Shown piece after piece: positions 29,062 to 35,880 of a DNA stretch of 64,000 nt. The position numbers were made by a program, and so were the translations under genes. Within the stretch, counting starts at the first letter, position 1, and each line of letters begins with the position of its first letter. Under the pieces are notes generated by a model. It saw only the letters and a program-made list of their open reading frames with translations, searched no databases and was not told the DNA's origin. The stretch comes from JAUMBM01 sp964645715 (GTDB lineage Bacteria > Bacteroidota > Bacteroidia > Chitinophagales > Saprospiraceae), in assembly GCA_964645715.1 (NCBI GenBank), contig CAZYAO010000020.1:4511-68510 (forward strand), in the 5' to 3' direction.

Positions 29062-29069
29062 TATTTTTG
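29062..29069 (+). promoter_or_regulatory. -7 box TATTTTTG before coiled-coil gene
   Basis: Matches TAnnTTTG, about 80 bases before the start at 29148. No clear -33 element is seen. Confidence 0.5.
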
Positions 29070-29147
29070 TCTGTCGTTATCGATCCTCATGGGTCGGTCT
29101 TACATGCAAATGCTGACGTTATTGTTAATGTACTACATTACGCTATC

Positions 29148-30569
29148 ATGAAGAACAAACTTGTGCTTTGGGGTGCCAATACCCAGGATGAAAAAGTACT
29201 GGTAGCCATTGAACTGCTTCCGGATCACAACAGGGTGATCACTTACCTGTTTCCAGAAGCTATCGCAACAGACGACTTTTATCTGAAGATGAAAGATCAA
29301 TGGCGTGTTGATCAGACTGTCGATTTTCCCGAAGGGTATCAGAAAATCGAAAGCGAACTTAGCATGAATGATCTGCTGCCGGCTGATATCAAGGTCGACA
29401 GAACAGATCTGATACAGCGGGCACAAACGGAATGGCACTACATCGTGCTGTCCAACAAGCTCAATCATGCCTATCGTTCCGAACTCGAAGAAATGGAAGA
29501 ACGTGCAGCTAAGCTCGATCGCTTCGATGGTGAGCTGTGGGATGCACTCAAGGCTTTTTGGGATAAAGTACAAAATCAGGTGCGCGACAGACATCTGTTG
29601 CGCGAACACGCAGATCTCCTCCGCGACAGAACCAATACGGCTTTCAATCAGCTTAAGGCGCTCCGCAGTCGCATGGACGAAGAATTCCGCAATCGCTCAC
29701 GCGAAAACGTCGATAAATTTTTCGTGGCACTTGATGATGCCGAACGCCGTATCAATGAGGGCCTTCACTTGTCTAAGGTCTTTGATGAACTCAAAGGTAT
29801 GCAGCAGCGGTTCCGCGAAATCGATTTTACCCGCGATCATCGTACCAAAGTCTGGCAACGACTGGACAATGTGTTCAAAATGCTGAAAGATAAACGCTTC
29901 GGAGCTGCTTCCGAAAGCGCTGATGCTGTGGCCGCACCCGATCGCACTAACCGCCGCTACGAGGGTCTCGTCACTGCTATCGAAAAAATGGAGAAGTCTA
30001 TCGAACGCGATGAGGCAGATCTTTCTTTCCAAAAGAAGAAAATCGATACGACAGACGGTCAGCTGGAGGCACAGATCAGACAGGCTAAAATTGTGATGAT
30101 CGAACAGCGTATCCAGTCAAAACGCGAAAAACTCAACGAAATGCTGCAAACTCGGGTACAGCTCGAAGACAGATTGCAGAAAATCGAGGAACGCGAACTG
30201 AAGCGCAAAGAAAAGGAACGCCTTGAGGAAGCTAAGGAAGCTGTAAAGGAGAAAATCGCCGGTGAAATTAAGGCGCAACATGATGCACTGGCGGATGATC
30301 AGGAAAAACTCGAAAAGGCTGCCGCTTCACTGACCGCCAAACCGGAGGCTAAGGCCAAACCAGTGGCGCAGCCACTCGGGGCTATCGTCGATGCTGTCTC
30401 AACTACACTCAGCGAGTCTGTCGAAGATCTCGTAGATACTGTCAAGGCCATCTCTTCTGTTATCGCAGATCAGGTCGAACAAACTGTCGAAGATGTCAAA
30501 GAGGCCTGGTCCGAGGATACGGATAAGGCCGAAACGGCTGAAGGCGATGCTCAGGCTGACGCCAAATAG
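29148..30569 (+). CDS. Cytoplasmic coiled-coil protein of unknown function
   Basis: 473 residues from ATG 29148, preferred because MKNKLVLWGANTQDEKVLVA is a compact folded start and the 27 upstream codons of the frame overlap the promoter. About residues 1-115 are globular. From about 115 to 390 the sequence is strongly charged and helical (EEMEERAAKLDRFDGELWD, KRKEKERLEEAKEAVKEK), consistent with long coiled coils. The tail is Ala/Lys/Glu-rich and acidic (DAVSTTLSESVEDLVDTVK, then GDAQADAK). There is no signal peptide and no membrane segment. Similar proteins are annotated only as hypothetical in Bacteroidota. A strong terminator follows. Confidence 0.8.
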   Translation: MKNKLVLWGANTQDEKVLVAIELLPDHNRVITYLFPEAIATDDFYLKMKDQWRVDQTVDFPEGYQKIESELSMNDLLPADIKVDRTDLIQRAQTEWHYIVLSNKLNHAYRSELEEMEERAAKLDRFDGELWDALKAFWDKVQNQVRDRHLLREHADLLRDRTNTAFNQLKALRSRMDEEFRNRSRENVDKFFVALDDAERRINEGLHLSKVFDELKGMQQRFREIDFTRDHRTKVWQRLDNVFKMLKDKRFGAASESADAVAAPDRTNRRYEGLVTAIEKMEKSIERDEADLSFQKKKIDTTDGQLEAQIRQAKIVMIEQRIQSKREKLNEMLQTRVQLEDRLQKIEERELKRKEKERLEEAKEAVKEKIAGEIKAQHDALADDQEKLEKAAASLTAKPEAKAKPVAQPLGAIVDAVSTTLSESVEDLVDTVKAISSVIADQVEQTVEDVKEAWSEDTDKAETAEGDAQADAK

Positions 30570-30598
30570 CGTTTCTCCCCGTAAGACGGGTACCCATC

Positions 30599-30633
30599 AA
30601 AAAAGGCCTGGCGGTTTCCGTCAGGCCTTTTTT
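30599..30633 (+). terminator. Intrinsic terminator after coiled-coil gene
   Basis: AAAAAAGGCCTG (30599-30610) pairs with CAGGCCTTTTTT (30622-30633), with an inner CGG/CCG stem around a TTT loop. T-runs on both strands allow two-way use. Confidence 0.9.
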
Positions 30634-30673
30634 CAATTAATACCCACTCCCTTCTCTCTGCTGCAACCAGCCA

Positions 30674-30833
30674 TTTGTGGATTTTTTTAAAAAAAATCGC
30701 CAAAAAAAGTTTGTGAAAAAAATATTTTTTTCACAAAAACGTACAAATTTTTATCACAAAAAACTATTTAACAATAGTTTACAAATTTTGTGCGAGTGTT
30801 TTTTTTTCACAAACCTAATTTTTTGTCTTTGTG
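30674..30833. repeat. AT-rich island with seven TTTGTG/CACAAA hexamers
   Basis: Hexamers at 30674, 30710, 30732, 30755, 30787, 30808 and 30828, in both orientations. Two of them form the arms of a perfect 13-bp hairpin (30710-30722 with 30725-30737, arm TTTGTGAAAAAAA). A second palindrome, AAACTATT/AATAGTTT, is at 30761-30780. The GC content is far below that of neighbouring genes. Confidence 0.7.
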
Positions 30834-30945
30834 TAGCCTGCAAACTCATCGCATCTTTGTAACGTGAGAAGAAGATAGGGGAGGCGGAAAAGCAGCGACA
30901 GATTCTCACCATGCTTTCAAAGGTTGGCATGAATTTTGAATAAGA

Positions 30946-31268
30946 ATGTTCATGGGATTATGATTAGCGGTGGGAAGTCCCGATCAATCGGGTCGGGACA
31001 TCTCCACACTTTCAGAAGCTCATCAAGATATAGCACATATCTGAAGGCAAAAAAAAGGCGGGCAATAAATTACCCGCCTCCGTAGGTCGCGTTCAAGGGA
31101 CTATGAAAATCGTTCCTGAGATTACAATTTGTTAAGTTGTGTGGTTCAACTTTAGTGAAAGTCGTGATCAACGCTGTAAAGATATGTTAAATTGTTGGCC
31201 TTACTAGTCCTTTGGCAACAATTTTTCGCGCTTGTCAATTTTTTTTAGGATATGTTCATGGGATTATG
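30946..31268 (+). repeat. 17-bp direct repeat pair, each copy followed by a hairpin
   Basis: ATGTTCATGGGATTATG occurs at 30946-30962 and 31252-31268. The first copy is followed by a GTCCCGA/TCGGGAC hairpin, the second by a strong terminator. Both read as tiny open frames (MFMGL and MFMGLW). Upstream flanks do not match, so this is not a recent long duplication. Confidence 0.6.
31049..31078 (-). terminator. Minus-strand intrinsic terminator
   Basis: GGCGGG (31057-31062) pairs with CCCGCC (31073-31078). On the minus strand the stem is followed by T8. No annotated minus-strand gene ends here, so an unannotated minus-strand transcript is implied. Confidence 0.75.
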
Positions 31269-31270
31269 GT

Positions 31271-31306
31271 AAAAGTCGCGTACAAGTCGTACGCGACTTT
31301 TTTTTT
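31271..31306 (+). terminator. Plus-strand intrinsic terminator
   Basis: GTCGCGTAC (31275-31283) pairs with GTACGCGAC (31289-31297) around AAGTC, followed by T9. It starts three bases after the second 17-bp repeat, and no plus-strand gene precedes it. Confidence 0.85.
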
Positions 31307-31373
31307 GCCCGTGCTTGTCCCTCAGGGAGGTATGCTTACAATCGGCAGCGTCAGCTGCCAGATTTTTTACAAT

Positions 31374-31400
31374 AAAAAAAAGCCGCCCTTGCGGACGGCT
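31374..31400 (-). terminator. Terminator of the CBS/thioredoxin-like operon
   Basis: AGCCG (31381-31385) pairs with CGGCT (31396-31400), with inner CC/GG pairs. On the minus strand it is followed by T8. It lies 47 bases past the stop of the thioredoxin-like gene. Confidence 0.85.
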
Positions 31401-31446
31401 CTCAAGAAGGAAAGTTCCTTCATACCACTATAATGCACTGCTCTGG

Positions 31447-31770
31447 CTACTCGAACTTGAGATAGTTCTCACCGCCTGCCAGCTTTCGCAGACTTGCACC
31501 CGCCTGCGGCTTGCCCGAAGGCTCCGCGAAAGCGGCTAAGGTGCAGATGAGAACATCAACTTCGGGTACCTCTTGCTGGAACAAAATCCTCTGCCCAACT
31601 ACCAGTGCCGGAATGCCTATTATGCCGTATTCCATGAGTTGGTCGATCTCGGTGACCTCTTCGATGCTGGTACCAAGACTTAAGTGCCGCAGGGCTTCTT
31701 CCACGCGCTCCTTCAGGAGCAGCATGCGCGCCGATTCACTAACCCCCAAAATACGTACCTTGTCAATCAT
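31447..31770 (-). CDS. Thioredoxin-fold protein lacking the CxxC active site
   Basis: 107 residues. The pattern fits the small thioredoxin-like 'redox-active disulfide protein 2' family: the first strand KVRILGVSES, the long helix MLLLKERVEEALRHL, EEVTEIDQLMEYGIIG and the cis-proline segment IPALVVGQRIL. Where the family has GTGCxxC this protein has GVSESAR, so both redox cysteines are absent; the only cysteine is in VLICTLAAF. It is therefore unlikely to be a disulfide reductase and may be a binding or regulatory relic. It follows the CBS gene by 10 bases on the same strand, so the two form an operon divergent from the FixL-like kinase. Confidence 0.8.
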   Translation of the reverse strand: MIDKVRILGVSESARMLLLKERVEEALRHLSLGTSIEEVTEIDQLMEYGIIGIPALVVGQRILFQQEVPEVDVLICTLAAFAEPSGKPQAGASLRKLAGGENYLKFE

Positions 31771-31780
31771 CTAAGGCTTA

Positions 31781-32230
31781 TCATTTAGCCGTTCTGTAAT
31801 CATCCAGGCTGATCGGCGCATCGGCCAAAGCCCTGATTATGTCGTGTGTTGTCAATATTCCTACCAGACGATCTCCCTCCACAATCGGCAGGGCATGCAG
31901 CCTGTTGGTTTTGAATACTTCCAAAGCCGTGCGAATCGGCTCCTGCCGGTCGACTTTCGCCAACCCGCGAATCATAATCTCTCCAACCTTCCAGGCCCGC
32001 AAGTGTGCCTCCTCATTCAGCCGGTCAGTCGCTGTCTGCGCCCGGCCATGCAGGAAATACAGGAAATCTGTCTTGCTTAATATGCCTTGTATCTTGTCGT
32101 CTGCTATAACCGGAATGTGATGTATGTTGTGCTGGTCAAAAATTTCTTTGACACGGTACAATGAATCTTCCGGTGAGACGGTGATGACATCGGCTGTCAT
32201 CAGTGTTGAAACAGGAGCCAAAACATTCAT
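31781..32230 (-). CDS. Tandem CBS-domain protein
   Basis: 149 residues made of two CBS motifs: about 8-65 (STLMTADVITVSPEDSLYRV, HIPVIADDKIQGILSKTDF) and about 82-140 (VGEIMIRGLAKVDRQEPIRT, ALPIVEGDRLVGILTTHDI). A CBS pair usually binds adenine nucleotides and reports energy state. It is cytosolic and has no fused effector. It is first in a two-gene operon with the cysteine-less thioredoxin-fold protein and is divergent from the FixL-like kinase. The shared upstream region has two Crp/Fnr-type palindromes, so it may be controlled by the receiver-Crp regulator. Confidence 0.92.
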   Translation of the reverse strand: MNVLAPVSTLMTADVITVSPEDSLYRVKEIFDQHNIHHIPVIADDKIQGILSKTDFLYFLHGRAQTATDRLNEEAHLRAWKVGEIMIRGLAKVDRQEPIRTALEVFKTNRLHALPIVEGDRLVGILTTHDIIRALADAPISLDDYRTAK

Positions 32231-32301
32231 AGTGCATTATTTTATTGTTTCAATTCAATCGCTTTATGGCTGCAATTTCCGCCAATTATGGGTTACGTCA
32301 G

Positions 32302-32317
32302 GGTGATTTTTGTCACC
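32302..32317. promoter_or_regulatory. Crp-type palindrome GGTGA-N6-TCACC
   Basis: Perfect 5-bp arms with a 6-base spacer, giving the core TGA-N6-TCA found in Crp/Fnr-family operators. It lies between the divergent CBS and FixL-like operons, 72 bases from the CBS start and 82 bases from the kinase start. Confidence 0.6.
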
Positions 32318-32325
32318 GTTCTACT

Positions 32326-32339
32326 TTGATTTTGATCAG
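32326..32339. promoter_or_regulatory. Fnr/FixK-type box TTGAT-N4-ATCAG
   Basis: Nine of ten positions match the Fnr/FixK consensus TTGAT-N4-ATCAA, again with the core TGA-N6-TCA. Its centre is about 40 bases upstream of the -7 box at 32369, a position suited to activation of the kinase promoter. Confidence 0.62.
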
Positions 32340-32368
32340 ATGCCTGTACAAGGCATCATTTTTATCTT

Positions 32369-32376
32369 TATATTTG
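32369..32376 (+). promoter_or_regulatory. -7 box TATATTTG of the FixL-like operon
   Basis: Exact TAnnTTTG match 22 bases before the GTG start. No -33 element is seen at the right distance, which fits a promoter that depends on an activator bound at the palindromes upstream. Confidence 0.55.
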
Positions 32377-32398
32377 TTTGTAAACTACTACCGCTATT

Positions 32399-33688
32399 GT
32401 GAGGGATATTCATGGTATAGAGCAAATTAATGAGGCAGCACTGCGCTTGCAGGCAATTATTGAGACAGCCATCGATGGTATCATTACAATCAATGAGCGC
32501 GGTATCATTGATCATATCAATCCGGCAGCGGCCGCGCTTTTTGGCTATGACCCGCAGGAGGTCGTCGGCCAAAACGTGAAAATGCTCATGCCCAGCCCTT
32601 ACCACGAAGAACACGATGGCTACCTCCAGCGTTATCACGAAACCCGAAAGGCTTTCATCATTGGTATCGGTCGGGAAGTGGAAGGACGCAGAAAAGACGG
32701 GCGTATCTTTCCGATTCGCTTGGCAGTGAGTGAGATGATTATACACGATAAACGTATGTACACGGGTATCATCCACGACCTGACCGACGTCAAGGCTGCG
32801 GAGGCCCGCGTGCTCGAGCTCAATCGCCAACTCGAAAATAAGGTGGCCGAGCGAACGGAGGAACTCGCCCGGGCGATCGACCGGCTCCTCGGTATCAATC
32901 GCAAACTGGAAAGGGAAATCAATGATCGCCAAAGCGTGGAACATGCCCTGCGGGTGCGTGAGCAGGAACTCCAACAGGCTCTCGATAAGGAAAAAGAGCT
33001 GAATGCGCTCAAAAGTCGCTTCGTTAGCATGGCTTCACATGAGTTCCGAACGCCGCTGAGTACTATTCTTTCTTCCATTGAGCTGGTCGAAATGTATCAG
33101 CGCGAGGATCAGCAGGATCGGCGTAGCCGGCATATCGCCCGCATTAAAACTGCTGTCGGCAATCTTACCGATATCCTCAACGACTTCCTGTCGCTGAGCC
33201 GGCTGGAAGAGGGACGCATAGAAAGCCAGCCGGAACCTTTCCTACTGGAGGATTTTATCATCTCAACCATTGATGAGGTCGAGCATCTTTTCAAAACGGG
33301 ACAGCGTCTCCATTATCAGGGCGATCATACTCAGTGTACGGTGCTGCTCGACAAACGCTTTCTGAAAAATATTCTCTTCAACTTGCTCAGCAATGCCAGT
33401 AAGTATTCCGATGAGGGGCAGACCATACGCTGCTTTGCCCAAATAACAGGCAGCGAATTGACCCTCGAGGTCAAAGACGAAGGTATTGGTATTCCCGAAG
33501 AAGATCAAAAGCATCTGTTTACACGTTTCTTTCGGGCCAATAATGTCGAAAATATTAAAGGAACTGGTCTGGGGCTTCATATCGTCAGGCGCTATGTGGA
33601 GCTGATGCAGGGGCAAATGTCTTTCACCAGCCAGCTTGGAAAAGGGTCTACTTTTTCTGTCACTGTGCCTATAATTATCCAAATATGA
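32399..33688 (+). CDS. FixL-like oxygen-sensing haem-PAS histidine kinase
   Basis: 429 residues, GTG start, no membrane segments. The PAS domain (about 14-130) matches FixL closely (LFGYDPQEVVGQNVKMLMP). H72 in EHDGYLQRY stands where FixL binds haem (H200 of Bradyrhizobium FixL). R78 and R92 (IIGIGR) keep the exact +6 and +20 spacing of FixL R206 and R220. A coiled coil (about 133-205) leads to the kinase core: H214 in SHEFRTP, N box NLLSNASKYS, G1 DEGIGIP, G2 GTGLGLHI. Oxygen leaving the haem should switch on the kinase. It overlaps the next gene by four bases (ATGA), its evident partner. Confidence 0.88.
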   Translation: MRDIHGIEQINEAALRLQAIIETAIDGIITINERGIIDHINPAAAALFGYDPQEVVGQNVKMLMPSPYHEEHDGYLQRYHETRKAFIIGIGREVEGRRKDGRIFPIRLAVSEMIIHDKRMYTGIIHDLTDVKAAEARVLELNRQLENKVAERTEELARAIDRLLGINRKLEREINDRQSVEHALRVREQELQQALDKEKELNALKSRFVSMASHEFRTPLSTILSSIELVEMYQREDQQDRRSRHIARIKTAVGNLTDILNDFLSLSRLEEGRIESQPEPFLLEDFIISTIDEVEHLFKTGQRLHYQGDHTQCTVLLDKRFLKNILFNLLSNASKYSDEGQTIRCFAQITGSELTLEVKDEGIGIPEEDQKHLFTRFFRANNVENIKGTGLGLHIVRRYVELMQGQMSFTSQLGKGSTFSVTVPIIIQI

Positions 33689-34728
33689 AAAGGATACTCC
33701 TAATTGAAGATAATCCCGAGGTAAGGGAAAATCTTTGCGAAATCCTCGAACTGTCCGGCTATGCTGTCGAACAGGCCGATAACGGTAAGGTCGGGGTTGA
33801 AAAGGCGCTCACCAGCCCACCCGACCTCATTCTTTGCGATGTGATGATGCCCGAACTCGATGGCTTCGGTGTGCTCCAGATTCTTAGCAAGAAAAGTGCT
33901 ACCGCAGGGGTACCCTTTATTTTTCTTACCGCTAAGACCGAGCGCGAAGATCTCAGAAGGGGGATGAACCTCGGGGCGGATGATTATCTCACCAAGCCTA
34001 TCTACAAGGATGAGCTCCTGCAGGTGATTCAGCACAGACTGGATAAAAGTGAACGCCTGCGCCGTCAGTTCGATCGCACGGCTTCCGGCCTTACGGCCTT
34101 TATCGATGAGGCGCGTGGTCATGCTGAGCTGCGAAAGCTTTCCGCTGACCAGCGTCGCCGTGATTATGCGCGCAAAGAGCAGATTTTTAATGAGGGCGAT
34201 TATCCCCGCTATCTCTATTTTATGGAGAGTGGTAAGGTCAAACTCTATAAAACCAATGAGTACGGTAAGGAGTATATTATCAATTATTGTCAGGCTGGGG
34301 ATTTTATTGGCTACACCAGCTTGTTGCAGGATCAGCCCTATCACTTTTCTGCTGCCAGCATGGAGGACAGCGAGTTGCGGCTCGTACCTCGCGAAGATTT
34401 CTTCCGTCTACTGCACGCCAATCGCGATGTCGCCAGCCATTTCATAAAAATGCTGGCCAATAATGTAGCCACTAAAGAGGAGCAACTTATGCAGCTGGCC
34501 TACGATTCCATTCGCAAGCGGGTAGCTGATATGCTGCTGTTGATCAGGGAAAAGGAAGGAGCTGATACTTTCGATTTCCTGCGCGAAGATCTGGCCAAGA
34601 TGGTGGGTACAGCTAAGGAGAGTGTCATTCGGACGCTTACTGATTTTCGCCAGAGTGGCTATATCGAGGTGACCGATGGGTCTATTCGTATCCTTGATGC
34701 TAAGAAGTTGGCCAATATTCCTGGTTAA
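33685..34728 (+). CDS. Receiver domain fused to Crp/Fnr-family transcription factor (FixJ-FixK-like fusion)
   Basis: 347 residues. Receiver domain (1-120): acidic E8/D9, phosphoacceptor D52 in CDVMMPELDG, T82 and K104 in LTKPIY. A helical linker leads to a cyclic-nucleotide-type beta-roll (about 160-265: IFNEGDYPRYLYFMESGKVK, QAGDFIGYTSLL) and a Crp winged helix (about 270-335). Recognition-helix residues E312 and R316 (ESVIR) align with E181/R185 of Crp and E209/R213 of Fnr, which read the TGA core. There is no cysteine cluster for an Fe-S centre, so the signal should come by phosphorylation from the overlapping FixL-like kinase. Confidence 0.93.
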   Translation: MKRILLIEDNPEVRENLCEILELSGYAVEQADNGKVGVEKALTSPPDLILCDVMMPELDGFGVLQILSKKSATAGVPFIFLTAKTEREDLRRGMNLGADDYLTKPIYKDELLQVIQHRLDKSERLRRQFDRTASGLTAFIDEARGHAELRKLSADQRRRDYARKEQIFNEGDYPRYLYFMESGKVKLYKTNEYGKEYIINYCQAGDFIGYTSLLQDQPYHFSAASMEDSELRLVPREDFFRLLHANRDVASHFIKMLANNVATKEEQLMQLAYDSIRKRVADMLLLIREKEGADTFDFLREDLAKMVGTAKESVIRTLTDFRQSGYIEVTDGSIRILDAKKLANIPG

Positions 34729-34950
34729 GTGATGGCTGGGGGCTGGCGCCCCCAGCCATCACAGTATGTTTTTATTTTGCCGCTGAGGCGGCAAAATAAA
34801 AGCACCCATCAGTCCAAGTTGGCGGCACCAGCCGCTACTTGGGTGTACCATTTCGCTGCGCCAGCAGCGAAATAACACCTGCTAACCCAAGTTGGCGGCA
34901 CCAGCCGCCAACTTGGATTCATCTTATTTCGCTGCGCCAGCAGCGAAATA
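34729..34950. repeat. Six-hairpin array between convergent genes
   Basis: Arms and loops: 34729-34743/34748-34762 (15 bp, loop TGGC, beginning one base after the stop codon); 34770-34783/34788-34801 (14 bp, loop TGAG); 34814-34842 (imperfect, loop ACCA); 34850-34859/34864-34873 (loop GCCA); 34887-34899/34904-34916 (13 bp, loop ACCA); 34925-34935/34940-34950 (11 bp, loop GCCA). The last two repeat the preceding two, so a two-hairpin unit was duplicated. There are no T-runs. The array fills almost all the space between the receiver-Crp gene and the LolA-like gene. Confidence 0.85.
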
Positions 34951-34955
34951 TGACA

Positions 34956-35645
34956 CTACTCCCGCAAATCCTCTACATGATACCCCGGATAGCGAGCCCG
35001 CTCAAACGAAAAATGATTGGCTGCAAAAGTCTTATTGGCATTGATCCCCAACAGATTGAATGTATACCGACTGCCGTCCTTGCCAAAGGCCTTAATGCGC
35101 ACAATATCCCGCGTCTGCTTGGTGAGGATGAGCGTTATCTTGCTGTACTCCGCATCCCTGTCAAGGGGCTTACAGTCAATCTGCTGTACCAGCTTGCCGC
35201 CCTCCGTACGCTCCTCTATCAGGATAAAAGCAAAGCGGCCCTGGTCGTAAAAAGTGAACAAAGCCTCCGGAGAAAGGATGTTCTCATCCTCACCCGGCTC
35301 AGGCAGATCATTGATCTGTACTTCTTTGTTGCCATGCAGGATGAGGTAGAGCGCCTGCCCGTCACTGATAATCTCTTGCCCAGCCAACTGCATACGGTAC
35401 TTGTTGCCCAATCGGGCAATAACGCCCCGCTGCGTCTCCTTGGCCTGCTCAGGAAGTTCAATGTCCAGGGTGAAGCTAGCCTCCAATTGATTGTATGACT
35501 GGTATTTGCGACGAAGCGCATCAACGGCTGCCTTAGCGGCAGGGTCAGAATCCGAGCTACTGGTATACTGCCGGGCTGTCTGCCCCATACTGTCTGTAAG
35601 CGCAATCACCAGCATAAAAAAGAGACTTGCAATCGTCTGTCGCAT
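34956..35645 (-). CDS. LolA-like outer-membrane lipoprotein carrier-type protein
   Basis: 229 residues from ATG 35645 (MRQTIASLFFMLVIALTDSM, signal peptide); ATG 35666 adds seven polar residues. The mature part is an unclosed beta-barrel type sequence: YNQLEASFTLDIELPEQ, then RGVIARLGNKYRMQLAGQEI and IISDGQALYLI, as in LolA-superfamily proteins of Bacteroidota. The role is probably periplasmic lipid or lipoprotein binding and transfer to the outer membrane. Several LolA-like paralogues are normal in this phylum, so it need not be the main LolA. It converges on the receiver-Crp gene, separated by a hairpin array. Confidence 0.82.
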   Translation of the reverse strand: MRQTIASLFFMLVIALTDSMGQTARQYTSSSDSDPAAKAAVDALRRKYQSYNQLEASFTLDIELPEQAKETQRGVIARLGNKYRMQLAGQEIISDGQALYLILHGNKEVQINDLPEPGEDENILSPEALFTFYDQGRFAFILIEERTEGGKLVQQIDCKPLDRDAEYSKITLILTKQTRDIVRIKAFGKDGSRYTFNLLGINANKTFAANHFSFERARYPGYHVEDLRE

Positions 35646-35781
35646 ATCGGTTGTTTTTTCTTTCAAACGATCTGTCGCCCTCAGTTGTTGAGCTAGTAAC
35701 GTATATTCGTTGTTAATCCTTCGTTAAGGTGGTCAACGTCGGATTGTGACGTTTGTCATGCGCATAGCAAAGGGCTTGTTT

Positions 35782-35789
35782 TACCTTTG
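35782..35789 (+). promoter_or_regulatory. -7 box TACCTTTG before lipoprotein gene
   Basis: Exact TAnnTTTG match, about 90 bases before the lipoprotein start. A TTTG at 35752-35755 is slightly too distant (26 bases) for an ideal -33 element. Confidence 0.5.
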
Positions 35790-35880
35790 CCGTCAGTGGT
35801 TTTCTAAAGGTTGCAGTCATACCCTGTAATTCCTGTGGCCACTCGTAACCAGCGCTTTTGTCTGTTTAAATCTCTTATGT

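Larger units (their letters stand above)
30640..31446. other. 877-bp non-coding region between convergent genes
   Basis: No credible gene is present; the short frames lack family features. Contents: an AT-rich island (30660-30860) with palindromes and seven TTTGTG/CACAAA hexamers; a possible promoter CATCTTTG (30851-30858); a hairpin GTCCCGA...TCGGGAC (about 30977-30999); a minus-strand terminator (31049-31078); two copies of a 17-bp repeat (30946, 31252); a plus-strand terminator (31271-31306); a small GTCA-loop hairpin (31344-31359); and the terminator of the minus-strand operon (31374-31400). At least one small RNA transcript is likely, ending at 31306. Confidence 0.65.

Noticed and set aside
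30674..30833. Chromosome origin of replication
   Set aside because: Only one near-match to a DnaA box and no dnaA, gidA or other origin genes nearby; kept only as a weak possibility in the findings.
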